Shown here: positions 23,275-36,204 of the stretch, piece after piece
Position numbering within the stretch: position 1 is the first letter of the stretch
Layout of the letters: every line of letters starts with the position of its first letter
NCBI RefSeq assembly: GCF_032854445.1
Contig: NC_088307.1
Span: 22,272,017 to 22,336,016, forward strand
Source: Liolophura sinensis
Taxonomy: Eukaryota; Mollusca; Polyplacophora; Chitonida; Chitonidae
Length of the DNA stretch: 64,000 nt
Direction of reading: 5' to 3'
Translations under genes and position numbers: made by a program
The notes under the pieces: model-generated
Told to the model about the DNA's origin: nothing
What the model saw: only the letters and a program-made list of their open reading frames with translations
The model's database searches: none

Positions 23275-24131
23275 ATCATTTGCAGACTGTGAATCAAATA
23301 AAATCTTCAAATATCCATCATATATACATGGACCCACTAGTTTTAGAAGTTGATCTGAGGTCACTCAACAACAAATCGGCTCACTAACTTTGGTTAAAAT
23401 CGGACAATATTTGAAGCAGTTGTTGCAAGGAAACCAATGACTTTGAGAATCACAGAATGAAATACGCAAAAATTGGTCCACCTGTCGGTATATTTTTCAC
23501 ACAAAGCGAACCGCCACACAAAATTTTATCAAAGTAAGATTACATTTGTAACAGTCATCTAATGGATACGAAAGGCTGACAGGCGGAAAGACAGACAGAC
23601 AGACCGACCAAACTAAAATCTGTCGTTAAGCACTTGTGGAAGCGCAGGATAAAAACAATGGTTTAGACTGGGTTGCCAATGTGCGCCTACTCATGTTCCA
23701 CAGAATTTGTCATATTGTCCATGAAATCCGCTGAACGAGTCATCTGTGTCTCTAAGATATGGCTGCAATACAGCCGCCAGGCTGCGGTAGTTTCTCTGAA
23801 TGTCATACTATGAAGCGGGCCATGGGAATACATTACTGTTTCAAACCAATATAATCACATGTTTCAGTGGAAGCTTAATTTCAAACTATATCACAAGTGT
23901 ACTTATATAAACGACTGGAACAAAAACATGACCCAGGTGGTTGATTTCAACCGTAATACCAATGCTTAGTGTGGGATTTTGATATATTTGTTGACTTGAT
24001 TTATATTGTTTTAAAGAATACTCGAGAATTGATTTTCTCGAATTGTGTATCTCTAATATACGTCACTGTGGATTTATTTCACAAATTACACAAGTTATGT
24101 AATGCTGGTAAATATAATAATGTAGTTGCGC
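23275..24131. other. No gene seen
   Basis: Includes a short (acag)n stretch near 23590-23605. The surrounding 23330-23640 sequence, with 'ggttaaaatcggacaatatt', looks like interspersed repeat DNA but has no second copy here. Confidence 0.5.
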
Positions 24132-24422
24132 ATTTTGCTACAAGGTGCCCTCCGTGACCGAGGTGGCTAGTTTGCCAGCTCGTCGCAATGACCTAGGAGC
24201 CTGGAACCAGTGCGATCGCTGTGAGTTCAAGCCCCGGTCATGATGGCTTCCTCTCCAGCCGTGCGTGGAAAGGTCCTCCTGCAAATTGCTTATGGTCGTG
24301 GGTTTTCCCCGGACTTTGACCGGTTTCCTCCCACCATAATGCTGGCCGTCGTAGTATAAGTGAAATATTCTTGAGTACGGCGTAAAACAGCAGTGAAATA
24401 AATAAATAAAATTTTGCCACAA
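24132..24422 (+). mobile_element. SINE A, full length, with 12-bp target duplication
   Basis: The head includes 'gaggtggctagtttgccagc' and B-box-like 'gtgagttcaagcccc' (24221-24235). The body is complete through 'ttgagtacggcgtaaaacag' and ends in (aaat)n. 'attttgctacaa' (24132-24143) is matched by 'attttgccacaa' (24411-24422), one mismatch. Confidence 0.92.
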
Positions 24423-24974
24423 TACTGTGTACCACACGCTCTGAGTAGTTTTTAAAAAGTAATAGACAGCTGGTTAGGCAAATGTTGTCATTGAATTTAA
24501 ATAAGAGATTTGGATTTACGAATACTGATATACAAGGTTTTATATACTGTTGAACTGATTAGATACAGGTGACAGTGCCTACCTGCTCCTACCATTCAAT
24601 GTTACCACAGCGTGCAACATAGAATGTGGGAATTTGAAATGCAATTTTGAAATATGCAGTTGTTTCATTACGAACAATGTGTCTGATTCACACTGACGAC
24701 ATTGCGTTGGAGTCATGGCATGTAATTTTCAGAGTGGAATTTGAACTTGAGAAAGTTAACACATAGTTCAAACTTTACGACTAGGTGATTGCAGCGGTTA
24801 TTCTATCAGTAAAACAGTTTGAGAGACTGGTTCCTCTGAGTAATGGGCCAGATCAATATTTCACGCTTTGTCCAAGCTGCTCTTGACAAATTTTCCACAC
24901 AATGTCAAAGCTTTCGCGTTTTACTAGTACATCTGAGGACAAACAGTTTTTTTGCCACATACATCAATGTAAAA
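24423..24974. other. No gene seen
   Basis: Nothing beyond a 68-codon frame (24843-25049) that runs into repeat C and is unsupported. Confidence 0.55.
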
Positions 24975-25078
24975 AGACTACAGCAGTGCATCAGAGCAGT
25001 GTCAAAATGGCATCACGTAACCAGTGAGATTCAGCCTGTTGTTAATTAACCTCAGTTTGGGTTTTATTCTAATGACAT
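24975..25078 (+). repeat. Repeat C copy, partial
   Basis: 'catcagagcagtgtcaaaat' then 'catcacgtaaccagtgagat' and 'ttaacctcagtttgggtttt' match the first half of the unit. Confidence 0.75.
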
Positions 25079-27299
25079 AACCCCGAACCCGAATGCCTTC
25101 CTTTAGGCTAGCGTCATATAACTATGAGCCATAAATCTGACAACGACCCAAGGGTCCGTCGAACAGTGTTATGAAAATCCCAGCAGCAAAATAAAGATGA
25201 CGATGACTAGAAAATGAGTTCGTCGTGCTCCTCTATGAGCATTCTTCTCCACAACCCACAACAAGGTGGCCCTTGTTTTAATGTTTACACAGAAGGAAAT
25301 AATTCCTCCACCATCACGTAATCTGCCTCAACCTAGACGGCTTTGCACTGAACACAGCCGATCTGTGAATTGTGAACTTATGGCCTCTGTTATGATACAG
25401 GAGCGGTCGTAAACAGTACTTTGCGGCGGTAATATTTAGATGCCATCGCCGCCACGTCATACTTTAGGTGGTGGACTCTTCATTCGGGGGAAAAATTGGA
25501 AAACCTTTCTCAACGCTTGACAAGACGAGTAAATACTATCTCCATTAAAACATGCCCATTTAGAAGTTGTCAGCACCTTCATAGCCATTAATGTGTCTAG
25601 GGCGACCACACACACATGGTCCATTTGGACATTAGTAGTTTTAAATACAAGCGGGCGAGACCCGTTCCGGTCGTTTTAATTCCTTTTCGAGATTCCAGTT
25701 TGCATAATCGGTATGCTTAAATAAATCTTTTTTTTCCACGAAAAGCCTTTTCCACTCACATTTACATTTATCGTCCACCTAATTCTTCTATAAATCAAAT
25801 TCCAAATTTATCAAAGTTTTAGAGCTAAATAGGTGCCAGTCTGGGGCAAAGTATTTTAAAGTGTAATGGATTTCACCGTAACCATACTACCTATGTGACG
25901 AAAAAGCATGAAGCCTATCCTTAAAATGGATCATGTCTGTGATATTAATCAAGTGGAAAAAGAGGACAACCTTTTTCTGCAATTCGTCTGAAAACGCATT
26001 TAACAGACACCAGCTAACAGCACGACGTAGTTATCACTTTTCAGTGATGTTGGGAAGGAACTTTCCATGATTGGAATTAAATTCAGATCTCTAATTCAAA
26101 AGAAAGAACAACAAACGATAAACCGGTAACTTTAGTTATTTCGAAGGAAGGTGGAAAGAATCCTAAACAGCCACAGCATTTTATGACGTTCTTGGTAGCT
26201 ACAGATCAATTTCAATCTTACGAAGCTAAATGCAATGCTTCATGTTAGAGAAACCGGAAACACGATGTTGCGTATCTCGTATCCCACATACACGTGCCTA
26301 AAAGGCGAAACAGGCTTCGGATGACGTCAGCGGAAAGCTGTAGTCTAGGGTCATATAAATAAATATGTGCCTAATTGGTTAAAATTGATAACATGGCGAC
26401 GCCTTTGATTTTCCCATTGCGGGCGACCTTACTAACATTAAACTCTGATATCTGAGTTATGTAACATCAAAAAATAGAGTGATGCGTTTTATTGCGGGAC
26501 ACTTTGTCGACCCATTTATGTATTTGTATACATAATATAAAAATATTACTTACACTAGTGTATAAAACAACATAGATGGCTGGCTGTTGCTCAGCCGTTT
26601 ATGTCTAAGTACACTGTAGACGTGCATGGAGATTTTAGCAACTGGTTAGCCGGAATTACACAATTAAAAGACCGCTACAGATCCCTAAACATTTGCTCAT
26701 ATATACAGTACAAATAATAGTGTTTTACTCTTTGAAAAAGAAATGAAAATTAGCAGAAAGCTGATTACCGGAATTTCTGCATGAAACCACGCCTGATATG
26801 GATATACCAGGTGCAGAATACCGCACATTACATGTCTTGGGATGAGAAATTGGCATTGGGATAGAGGAAATAATCCCTCCTGTATTTAAGGCGACGTCAG
26901 AAAAGCACATTTTAGTTTCTCTCCAGATATTTATGTTATTGTTCTTTAACACTACCTTGAAAAAGTTTTCACTTATACAATGGATGAAGGAAACCGGAGA
27001 GCTCATGCAAAGCAAACCACCTGCCTTTGTCACGTTATCGGCAAATTTTTCTCACATTTGACAGGCGAGCCTATAGGATACTAAAAGCTCAACATTATTT
27101 CACTGCATCACCCATAACCTCGGTAGAAAGTGGCCGTGGGAAGTACGTTTATTACAAAGGAATCAATTAATTGTATAATGTTAAAACCACGCAGATATGC
27201 GTGCCGTTTCCAATTTTTTCCGAATTAATTGGTATGTGGGATGGTTTCGTCCCTGGGCTTTAATCAGAAGCAGACATTTGTGATGATATCAAACGTACG
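25079..27299. other. No gene seen
   Basis: About 2.2 kb without an interspersed repeat that I can match here. The frame on the minus strand at 26725-27033 (102 codons) shows no known motif. This is one of the longer apparently single-copy stretches. Confidence 0.5.
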
Positions 27300-27369
27300 T
27301 CAACAAATCGGCTAAAAACACTAAACGGAATAAATCTGGACGTCATGACAGATACTGGTAAACCAGACG

Positions 27370-27905
27370 TCAACAACAATAGAGGCAATAAAGGCAAGGC
27401 CAATTTCAAACGCAATGTCCAAAACGCACCGCCAAAGAATAATGGAAGTATACAAGAATAAACGGAGTGACCAGTGACGTATGAACAATTGTAACTAGCA
27501 TAACAAATTGAAAGACCAGTTTAAAACACAACATTCAAACATTCACCGCCAAATAACTAAGTGTCAAAGTATACACGAAGTATTCGAGTGTTTTAAGTGG
27601 GAAATAAATTTAAGCAGTATTCAAGTTGTAGGATAGACTTTTTTGTGAATCAGTATCGTGTATTTATGTTCCGCTATAATTGCAACTGTATCATATATCC
27701 AACACGTCGATATTGCACAGTATGCTTATGAAAGTAATAATTGTAAAAAAATTAAGACTAAACGGCAATAACTCGAGAAGTCATAAAAGTTAATCGACAA
27801 CCATAATGAACGTTCCAAAACAACAATCAAAAGGTGACTTTCAAATACGACGTTCAAAAAGCATCGTCACGTGACTAAAAAGTATAAAAGATGAAGGAGT
27901 CATGT
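27370..27905. repeat. Degenerate direct repeats
   Basis: Three segments share a pattern: 'tttcaaacgcaatgtccaaa' (27404), 'tttaaaacacaacattcaaa' (27520) and 'tttcaaatacgacgttcaaa' (27838). Each is followed within 40 bases by 'gtataca' or 'gtataaaag'. Spacing is irregular (about 115 and 320 bases), so this is a decayed array or chance. Confidence 0.4.
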
Positions 27906-30574
27906 ACAAAAATTCATGTTTCACGCGTTTAAATTTAACCAGTATCAAAATCGTCAAATCCTGATTGCATTTAAGTTTTCGTTAATTTGTAACATGTACC
28001 TCAGCCCCACCATGAGTGCATTTTTATTCCACAGTATACTTATATCTCCGCCAGGATGCATACTTCAATTTCTAGTACATCTCAGTCACACCGTGGATCA
28101 ACGAGTATCTGTGCTAGTTACTAATACTGTTCAGTTACTTAACAGCAACAGGTAATGGATTAGCGTTATGCAGTTTTGTTTAGCAGTAGTTGCTAATTGG
28201 CAGCCAATGTTTCAGTGCTCTCTTTAGCTGTCACACACTAGCCGGTGGTCTCCGTGAACGGAACATCACAATGATACATGTGCGTTTCCATTTCTTAAAT
28301 AAACCCAGGAAGCTTGCCATCGTTGTGTGGGCGGACGGGTAAACCAATTACTTAAAAAAATAAGCAAGAAAACCAAATCGTGGTGAGAATTGTGAAAGAC
28401 ATGACATTTCGAGCACCGTGTTGCTAGAGCACTTAAACGCAGTGTAATATTTGGTACTACCTTCGTAAACGTAAGGACTACTACCTTTACAATGCCACAG
28501 AAAGTTGTAGGCAACCTTCATTAAGCCGGTGGTCGGAAACTCTTGGAAACACTGTTGTGATTAAATGCTTGCAGGCTTCTAGTTGGAGTAGGTATTCCGG
28601 AGATCACTCCGAATCCAGCGACACCATTAGTAAATAATTACTTACATAGCAAACGTTTGCGCCAGCCCCCCTCGATTAAGCGTGGACAACGCAGTCCGTT
28701 CATCGCTAAGCACAGGTACTTTTTACGAGCATCTACCGCGTCGATTGTTGGTTCTGTTTAGCGGGACATTTTAAGCACTGAGATCAATTACCGTCAGTTA
28801 TCCGTTAAATTCTTATATTGCCAACAGAGTTTTGCACTAGTCTTGTGCAACACGTCACCTTTCACATTACTTGGCGTCCACAATAGTCTGGTAGTGCAGA
28901 TTTAATAAACTTTAATAACAAAAAAACAACCTCAACGACTCTTGGTTCTTCAAAACTATGACGCAAGTGAATTCAGATTGGTTTAATGGTTGACTCACGA
29001 GAGCATGTCATGATGGAAAGAACCAATCAGTGTTCACTGACGTCGTGTATCTGTTGTTGTACGTGTATTCGGAATTTCTTCACTGTTCTGTTACAGAGGT
29101 TTTCGCTGGACGGCAAAATAACGCCAGATGATTCTATGTTTTGCGAGAATCGTTCCATGGTATACTCAAATTCCTTTATATCAGTAGATATGAGGTATTA
29201 CTACTTCATAATTAAACAATGACATCATGTATTACATAAAAACTTTAGCAGAAAAGGGTTGGAAATTTCAAGAGCACTTCGTCTACCGCATGAAGTCAAC
29301 AAACGTGAAGTCAAGTTTGAATATTCACGTCAAGCCAAAAATATCTTTGGTTGTCAAGAATTGGGCATAATTTTATTAATGAAACTGGTCCTTAGGAATA
29401 TGACACAGGGTATTTTTTTACTAGTTGACGGCCTAAACTGTGACTTGGATACTTCGCTCACTACATAGGTGTATCCCCTGCATTTTTTTCTGGCTTTCAG
29501 CGGTTGGGATTCGCAACGAGGGTTTCTTTTATGACAGACCTTTATCAGATTGACCAGACGCGATGAAAATATCAATGACACAGAATAATTTAACCGACAA
29601 AGCCATTGTTTTCTTAGGTATCCAACATCTACACAGAAGTCTTAAAATCGTTCTTGAATCCTTAGTTGTTCACCTAATTCCTGACCCCCCAGGCAACGTT
29701 TCTGCTTTTATCTAATTGACTGTCCGCACGAACTCGTTTAGAGGGTTATTTCGATATGCCAAGATACGACACGGGAACGTCAACCCTATATTCTCCACTC
29801 GCCTCAAATTGGATCGATTCAATACTGTGGCCAAGAACCATTAGCTGCACAAACAAGATTTTGAATCCTTTGTCAAACTAGGCTTCCATTTGAAGTCATC
29901 GATATTAGTATCTCTTCCCACGACCACTCTAACAAGAAAAACCCAAAACAGGGCTGTGAAAGAACAAAGGTACCGATACTTAAATTCATGCATTGGTTAT
30001 GTTTCTTAATACATAGCAAGATTCGTATGACACCTATAATGCAAGACTACAAACGGCATTAATAATAAAACGAGACTTCCACACCACCGTGACGGATGGT
30101 ACGTGTGGATTGTCACCTGCAAACGATCAAACACGGCTAATCTGTATCAATGGCTATCCCGCTCACAGATGTTTTACTGGTCAACCGAGTTCTTTAGCCC
30201 AATTACTTTCTGAATTTATTCACTAAAAGCGTATTGTTCTTCTCGCAAGTCTGTATGTATCATATAATAGACACTTCACCTTACATAACATCCACCTCAC
30301 CACGCTGGTCGTTCTAAGCGTTCGCACGAACAATCCGTTTAGTTTACTTTTCCCATTTTGGCCGTTGGAAGGAGGTGTAAATGCAGTTCACTGTTATTAT
30401 CAAGGATTATGATGTCCAAAAGCAAGATGTCTATAATTACATACTATTTCACTCAGGCTTTAAGGCATAGAACAAAAGCGAGTAAATACCATTCCCGGTA
30501 TAAGCGGCAATGGAACGGAAACATGTAAAGCCTAAAATAACTTAGGCGACTTTGCGCGTGAATGTGATTATAGG
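27906..30574. other. No gene seen
   Basis: About 2.7 kb without matched repeats. Frames of 65-82 codons occur on both strands with no recognisable motif. I see no tRNA gene or strong promoter pattern. Confidence 0.5.
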
Positions 30575-30747
30575 CAATACAGTGTATTTTTCATTTATTT
30601 ATTTGATTGGTGTTTTACGCCAAGAATGTTTAACTTATACGACGGTTGCCAACATTATGGGTGGGAGGAAACCGGGCAGAGCCCGGGAGAAACATACGGC
30701 CATCCGCAAGTTGGTGGCAGCCCTTCCCACTTACCAATACAGTGTAT
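30575..30747 (-). mobile_element. SINE A copy, 5'-truncated, with 13-bp target duplication
   Basis: Plus-strand reading is 'tttgattggtgttttacgcc' to 'ggtggcagcccttcccac'. Perfect 'caatacagtgtat' lies at 30575-30587 and 30735-30747. The 5' end is a few bases inside the truncation point shared by other copies. Confidence 0.92.
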
Positions 30748-31182
30748 GAATGTTCGTTAGAATTTGACACATTTAATGTACAATTCCAGGTTATGAGAGA
30801 CATTGTCAGTCGAGGAAGGCATGAATTTGCCAATAATGTCTGCCAATAAAATAAATTCTTATTTTTTTCACTTACAAGATCCTTTCATAGGCGAGTTAAT
30901 TTCGTTGCGTGAACTGAAAGAGTTACTTTCCAATACTGATAACCATTAATGGATTTATATTTTGATTTCATTTCTACGCCATTATGAAAGCCATTTCACC
31001 TCTATGACGGCCAGCAAGTGCATGGTTGACAGAAACCTGGCTGAATGATTTGAATACGAGATTTTAGCGTGACGACGTTATGACAGGCCACTATAGTATA
31101 CAACACAATGTAAAAACGCCGAATAGTAAAAAGAACATACAAACTTAGTTTTATACCTTGCAATATGATTAAAGACTAACAG
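30748..31182. other. No gene seen
   Basis: Unremarkable sequence between SINE A and repeat C. No open frame. Confidence 0.55.
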
Positions 31183-31275
31183 AATAGAGGATAAAATCAG
31201 AGCTGCTTCAGCAGTGTGATAGTTGGCAAATGGTCAGACGTGACCGGTGAAAACGGCGTCTTTTGCTCATTTACA
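31183..31275 (+). repeat. Repeat C copy, partial
   Basis: 'aaaatcagagctgcttcagc', 'agtgtgatagttggcaaatg', 'gtcagacgtgaccggtgaaa' match the first third of the unit. Confidence 0.8.
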
Positions 31276-31678
31276 AGCAACTGTAATAATGTGAACTTCT
31301 TTATACCCTTAGAGTAAGAGCAATACGCAAAAAGAATGATGAGTAGATTTGCGTTCTGAATGGTCAACATTTCTAGAATCAGTACCTTTCTATATAACCT
31401 TTAGGTCAATGAAAATACTATACTTTGCCAGCAAAAGTCAATTATTCAATGGGTATTGCCTATAGTCCCACATAACGAAGGCAGCCGTCCACAGTTTCCT
31501 GAGGCCAGCTTTGAACAAATAGACAGGTAACTAAGGGAGGCGTCATAAACTAATTCACGTTGGTCAGTAGGCCGTATTTACTGATAAACAGAAGAACACA
31601 TTGTCATGATATGCATAGTTCTTCTGGATATTTGAACAGTCCCTCTTTATTCTGCATGTTGAGAACAACTACTCTTAT
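31276..31678. other. No gene seen
   Basis: A 60-codon frame from 31560 runs into the SINE A copy and is not supported. Confidence 0.55.
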
Positions 31679-31862
31679 AACCTTGCCTTACTCTCCGGCC
31701 CTCCGTGAGATAGGTGTGTCAGGAACCTGCGGATGGTCGTAGGTTTTCCCCTGGATTTACCCGGTTTCCTCTCATCATTATGCTGGCCGCCGTCGTATAA
31801 GTGAAGTATTCTTGAGTATGGCGTAAAAGCAAATAAATAATAAATAAATCTAAAAACCTTGC
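31679..31862 (+). mobile_element. SINE A copy, 5'-truncated, with 8-bp target duplication
   Basis: Starts at 'ctctccggccctccgtgaga' and ends in an (aata)n tail. 'aaccttgc' is repeated at 31679-31686 and 31855-31862. It has the same 5' truncation position as 121 and 11099. Confidence 0.85.
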
Positions 31863-32261
31863 TTCGTGTGGTTAGATAACTTAATCATGTTTTTTAACAC
31901 CAGTAGCACCAATTTCCAAATGCTCTTATGTTACGTCACAAGGCCCAGGTGTGGATGCCTTCGATTTCCCATATAAAAGGAAAAACTGCATCGACTTGTC
32001 ACATCGAGTTAAATACAGCAAATCGTGAGATGTTAACACGCACGCATCAGATTTTAATAGTAAATCTATAAATCCAGTGATGAACACTTCTAGTCTAAAA
32101 GAAGTTGGTTTTCAGGTGTTGTTATCCTGGTCTCAGGTTCACGTGATGGATTTTAGCCAGTCTTTAGTAGCCTTAGACTTAGTATTATTCCAGAAACTGA
32201 GAAGCGCTAATTTTCCTTTCTGTCATGCAGGTCCAAGACAACTCTTAATATTGTTATAAAA
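31863..32261. other. No gene seen; TATA-like motif
   Basis: 'cccatataaaagg' at 31968-31980 is a good TATA-box match and is followed about 40 bases later by 'tcgagttaaatac', but only a 60-codon unrecognised frame (32077-32259) follows. Weak promoter candidate at best. Confidence 0.4.
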
Positions 32262-32580
32262 AACCTAAAAGAGTGTTGAAAGGCATTCAAATATTTGAAT
32301 ACTATGGTTGGCTTTATGAGCCATATAGGCGGTTCCTAGGAACTCTGACGTCACATCACCTTTTTTCCTCATGTTCACCAGAAGGAAGGTACTTTTGGGA
32401 CCATTATTTCAGTAATCATTTACTCATAGGTCAAAAAAGTTACTCCAACATTCAGAATCGTGATTAAAGTTGGAAAAAACTTTCTGTGACTTTAGAATTC
32501 TTAAACTCTGACCGTATGGTCATAAAGCCCACCTTAGAATTCAAATGTTCAAATACCTTTAACTCTCTTCAGAAAAATCT
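32262..32580. mobile_element. Fold-back element, about 310 bp
   Basis: Left 'ggcattcaaatatttgaata' and 'ggttggctttatgagccata' (32281-32322) are mirrored by 'tatggtcataaagcccacct' and 'aattcaaatgttcaaatacc' at 32515-32558. The outer 'gagtgttgaaagg' pairs with 'ctttaactctc'. Pairing continues inward at lower identity to a centre near 32415. No open frame spans it. Confidence 0.8.
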
Positions 32581-32710
32581 AAAAAAGATAAACAAAAGTA
32601 TATTTTTGCATAGTTTTTAAGTGGTCTATTTAGTGATGCCTACTTCGATTTTTAGAGGTTTTTACGTTTAAATGTAACACAGCTTCGTGATCGAAGGGCC
32701 TTCGGTACCA

Positions 32711-32858
32711 CCTGAGGTAAACTGACATGCCGTGGTTCACCTGTACCAACTGAGCTAAACTGACAGAGGCCATATATCACCGATTATGTGTGACCAGTTG
32801 CCAGCTGTCACACTGCCGTCGCTGGTTTTACTCTCTGTCTTTAATTATATTGTAAACG
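32711..32858 (-). repeat. Repeat C copy, partial, with local duplication
   Basis: 'ctgaggtaaactgacatgcc' is echoed by 'ctgagctaaactgacagagg' 45 bases later, then 'gattatgtgtgaccagttgc' and 'ctgtcacactgccgtcgctg'. So the first third of the unit is present with part of it duplicated. Confidence 0.7.
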
Positions 32859-33095
32859 ACTTCTTGGCTTTACGACAATACAGAAACAGTATTACACAAG
32901 AGGGAACAAGGGAGAACAAGGGAGTACACCGCTCGAAATAACTTCTTTTGGCAGGGTTATGTTCCCCTCTGGATTTTATCATGCCTTATATTCGTTCAAC
33001 AAGTCGATTCTATCAATCGCTCTGCGTGAGCCAAAGGGTGATCATCAACGTTTTTAACTGTATCTGAACTGAATGTTGTAGATATCTTTACGACG

Positions 33096-33160
33096 TATCA
33101 TGTGATCAAAAATTGCCTATTATCACACTGTCGTCTGTGTTCTTGTTTTTTTTCTGGGTT
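33096..33160 (-). repeat. Repeat C fragment
   Basis: 'tatcatgtgatcaaaaattg' and 'tatcacactgtcgtctgtgt' match the outer third of the unit. Confidence 0.55.
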
Positions 33161-34256
33161 CTGTGAGGCTATTATTATAAATGTCTCCGACCTCAGATCA
33201 GACAATAACACCAGTGACTCTCTTATCATTTCATGGGGAAAAAAGTCAGTATTTGACTATCCAACTAAAGTAACCAAACCATGTCAGAATGAGGCTAAAG
33301 CCAAGTTACTAGAGAATATCAGTGGTATATATGGAGACGTGGCCAAACAAGTATCAATTAGTACATTAACTAACTAATGGGTTCTAACTCCTTTCAAACC
33401 ACCCCGTTAACATATACAGTCGCTGTTTTACAACGCCATTTACCGATTTTAAGAATGACCATTTTCACTGGCCGTAATGTGACTGTTATATGGAAACAGA
33501 TCACAAACACCCATTGTCTCTTTGCTACTTTGGCATAGCTAGCTGTGTAATCTGTACATTATGCTCTCCTATAATACCACAATTTTCCCTTTTAACGAGT
33601 CCATGTAAATTTATAATTAATTCGGGCAATTATTTCCGCAGAATGCTAACTTAGCAGTTAATATTCGTCGGCGCATGTGAAACGTCGAATACATCATCAT
33701 CATCATCAACTCTATCATTCGGTATGGTTTACTTAATGACCGAGTGTTATACCAAAATTCAGACACGACGTCAAATCAACACGAACATTTCGGACAACTT
33801 AGCGTCGTTTTTTTTTTTAATCCTATCGTACAGAAGAGTAATTTGTGGAGAGACAATAAACATCGTTACGGTACAACGTTAAAAACTGAAGTGGCGATCT
33901 TGTGATATGAATATTTTTGTGGGTGTATTGTTAGCGCGCCCTGTAATGGGAAGTCAAGGCGGTGTTAAAAGTCAACTGCGCGATAGAGCGACTAATGGGT
34001 TACAGGGTAACAGATAATAATGTGTTAGATGAGCAAATGTGCCGCGATTTGGACTGGTCTCGTTCCAATACTAGTAAATCAGGCCGTTAAGGGAGACATT
34101 AATGCTCATCTGGCTTTCATCCATAAAGGATTCCACAGAACAGGGAGCAATGTCACTGGATATTGTGCAGTGAATCCACGCCGCAAAGCTTGCAGAGGAA
34201 GTGGAAATGTCAATGATGTGCGTCACTAATCTGTCATAACGAAGTAAATTGCTGAC
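33161..34256. other. No gene seen
   Basis: A frame at 33102-33377 (91 codons) and another at 34029-34229 are not recognisable. A (cat)n tract lies at about 33692-33708 and a T run near 33810. Confidence 0.5.
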
Positions 34257-34473
34257 ATCAAATATGACCCTCTCACTAATGCGGTCGCTGTGAGTTCAAG
34301 TCCAGCTCATGCTGGCTTCCTCTCCGGCCGTAAGTGGGACGGTCTGTCAGCAGCCTGCGGATGGTCGTGGGGTTTCCCACCATAATGCTGGCCTCCGTCG
34401 ATATAAGTGAAATATTCTTGAGTACGGCATAAAACACAAATCAAATAAATAAAATAAATAAATCAAAATATGA
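34257..34473 (+). mobile_element. SINE A copy, 5'-truncated, with target duplication
   Basis: Begins within the tRNA-like head at 'ccctctcactaatgcggtcg' and keeps B-box-like 'gtgagttcaagtcc'; the tail is (aaat)n. 'atcaaatatga' (34257-34267) is matched by 'atcaaaatatga' (34462-34473) with one extra A. Confidence 0.88.
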
Positions 34474-34719
34474 ATTATCTTAAGGTGATAGCTTTACTCG
34501 ATGCAACCACGTGATGTTGGTTCATTGTTTTTTTTTGTTATTAACACTTCATATAGTCCATAATATCAGTTGAAAAATACACATGAACGAACGATACGAC
34601 CCTACATTAGGGAAGGCAAGCGAACATCAATACTTTGCGCTAGAAAATTGTTTTATTGCAAAAAATCACAAATGCGATAAGAAGTTCCATCAAAAACCAT
34701 CGTGTATTAACGTGTGTAT

Positions 34720-34985
34720 GTATGTATGTTTGGGGGTTTTACGTACGTCATACTTAACAATTTTTCAGCCAAATGACGACGAAGAGTAATTAGGAGTGTG
34801 TATATAGAATGTGTCCGTCTTGTGGCAGTGCGAGTATTGCCGCCACTGAAGTATCATGTCGAAGACACCAACATAATTCCCCCACCTAATCCATTATACT
34901 GACATGGCATGAATCAGTCCTGTTTCATTGCTCTAACGTGTTGAACCTTAAGCAAGGCAGCAACAGGTACCGTTTTAAAATACCT
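34720..34985 (-). mobile_element. SINE B copy, head missing
   Basis: Plus-strand 'tttttcagccaaatgacgac', 'agtattgccgccactgaagt', 'taatccattatactgacatg', 'gcaacaggtaccgttttaaa' follow the SINE B order of 48068-48452. The tRNA-like head is absent. Confidence 0.8.
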
Positions 34986-35302
34986 AGCCGTGAGTTAACG
35001 CGCGCAAAAGCTTTTAGATTCAGAGAACGATTTTTGATTTAAAAGCTGTCCTACCCTGGTTACTAGTATAGGAGTGCCACGCAAATTTGAAACATAATAA
35101 AGTCCATCAGCGAGTGGTATACGATCTTCAAAGGCATTCTCTTAGTTTCACCTACGATAAAACCAATTTCGATCCAGTTCTTTACTCACGGTTTATCGAT
35201 GCTTTTAACGTTATTTAACGAGGTTGTACGCGGCACCAATGACAGTAAACTGACACTGGGATGTGATGAGCTTTGATTAAAATTGTAAGCGGGGCTCTAA
35301 GT
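34986..35302. other. No gene seen
   Basis: Short unremarkable stretch between SINE B and repeat C. Confidence 0.55.
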
Positions 35303-35525
35303 ACCAGTATAAAAACAGCAAAGTGGGTAAATCCAGAAGAGCGACGACAGTGTCACAGTTGGCAAATCGTTACGCGATTAGCTGGTGGCATCCGGTCACT
35401 TTTACATTTACTTCAGTTAAATGTTTTATATTTAGAGTTTTGTTCCAAATGTTCACGTAAATGTTTAAATACTAGCACTTACGCGTCGGTAAGCACCATG
35501 ACTTTGGAAAAATTAGGTCGAAAAA
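35303..35525 (+). repeat. Repeat C copy
   Basis: 'gaagagcgacgacagtgtca', 'cagttggcaaatcgttacgc', 'gttcacgtaaatgtttaaat', 'gcaccatgactttgg' and 'aaattaggtcgaaaaagctg' match in order. The open frame over it (35273-35551) is incidental. Confidence 0.8.
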
Positions 35526-36204
35526 GCTGTAAGCTTTTGAGTAGCGATTAGTCAACACACAACACAAAACCACAAACTCCAAAAAAAGAAAGCATGTGCG
35601 ACATTAAGAAGGATTCATGCAAAGAGAGATTTTCAGGTGGAGGCAATAAAAAAACGGGGTGTCATAGCACTCCAAGGATTCCAACCCAGGGTCCGCTTTG
35701 ACGAAGCCTGTTTATACAGTTGCAGCCAGGTAAGCACCAGCACTGCCAGCATGACGTCGCTATGATAAGCTGCGCACAGCTTGAGAGTATTTCATTCGAG
35801 TGTACCCAGCCGTGTTATAAAGTTTGACGCTAAATAACCAAATAACTGACAGTGGTTATATAACAACATCCTAATATATAACATCTGTATCCCAGTAATC
35901 AATGTTTGTCTTGTTTAGATGACTTTTGTAATATACCTGAAACACCAAATTTCATACAGATTTATATCTGTTAACGACAAGGCATATAGATGAAATGTAC
36001 GGGCCGACTGTCAATTTAAATATCCACTTTGGTACTTCACATTTCCAACTGAACGATGTGTATGAGGTCCTATTCGATGGCCTCTTGAAAAGTCAAAGAA
36101 AAAAACAGCAAATAACACGATATGGGTGGTCTGTTTCCAAGCTGGTAAAAAAAGATGCCTTTGGGAGTGGTTTTCGTCTTGTTAAAGGTTTACCTCATCT
36201 ATCT
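35526..36204. other. No supported gene
   Basis: The 75-codon frame at 35995-36222 has no motif I recognise and runs into the SINE B fragment at its 3' end. Confidence 0.45.
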
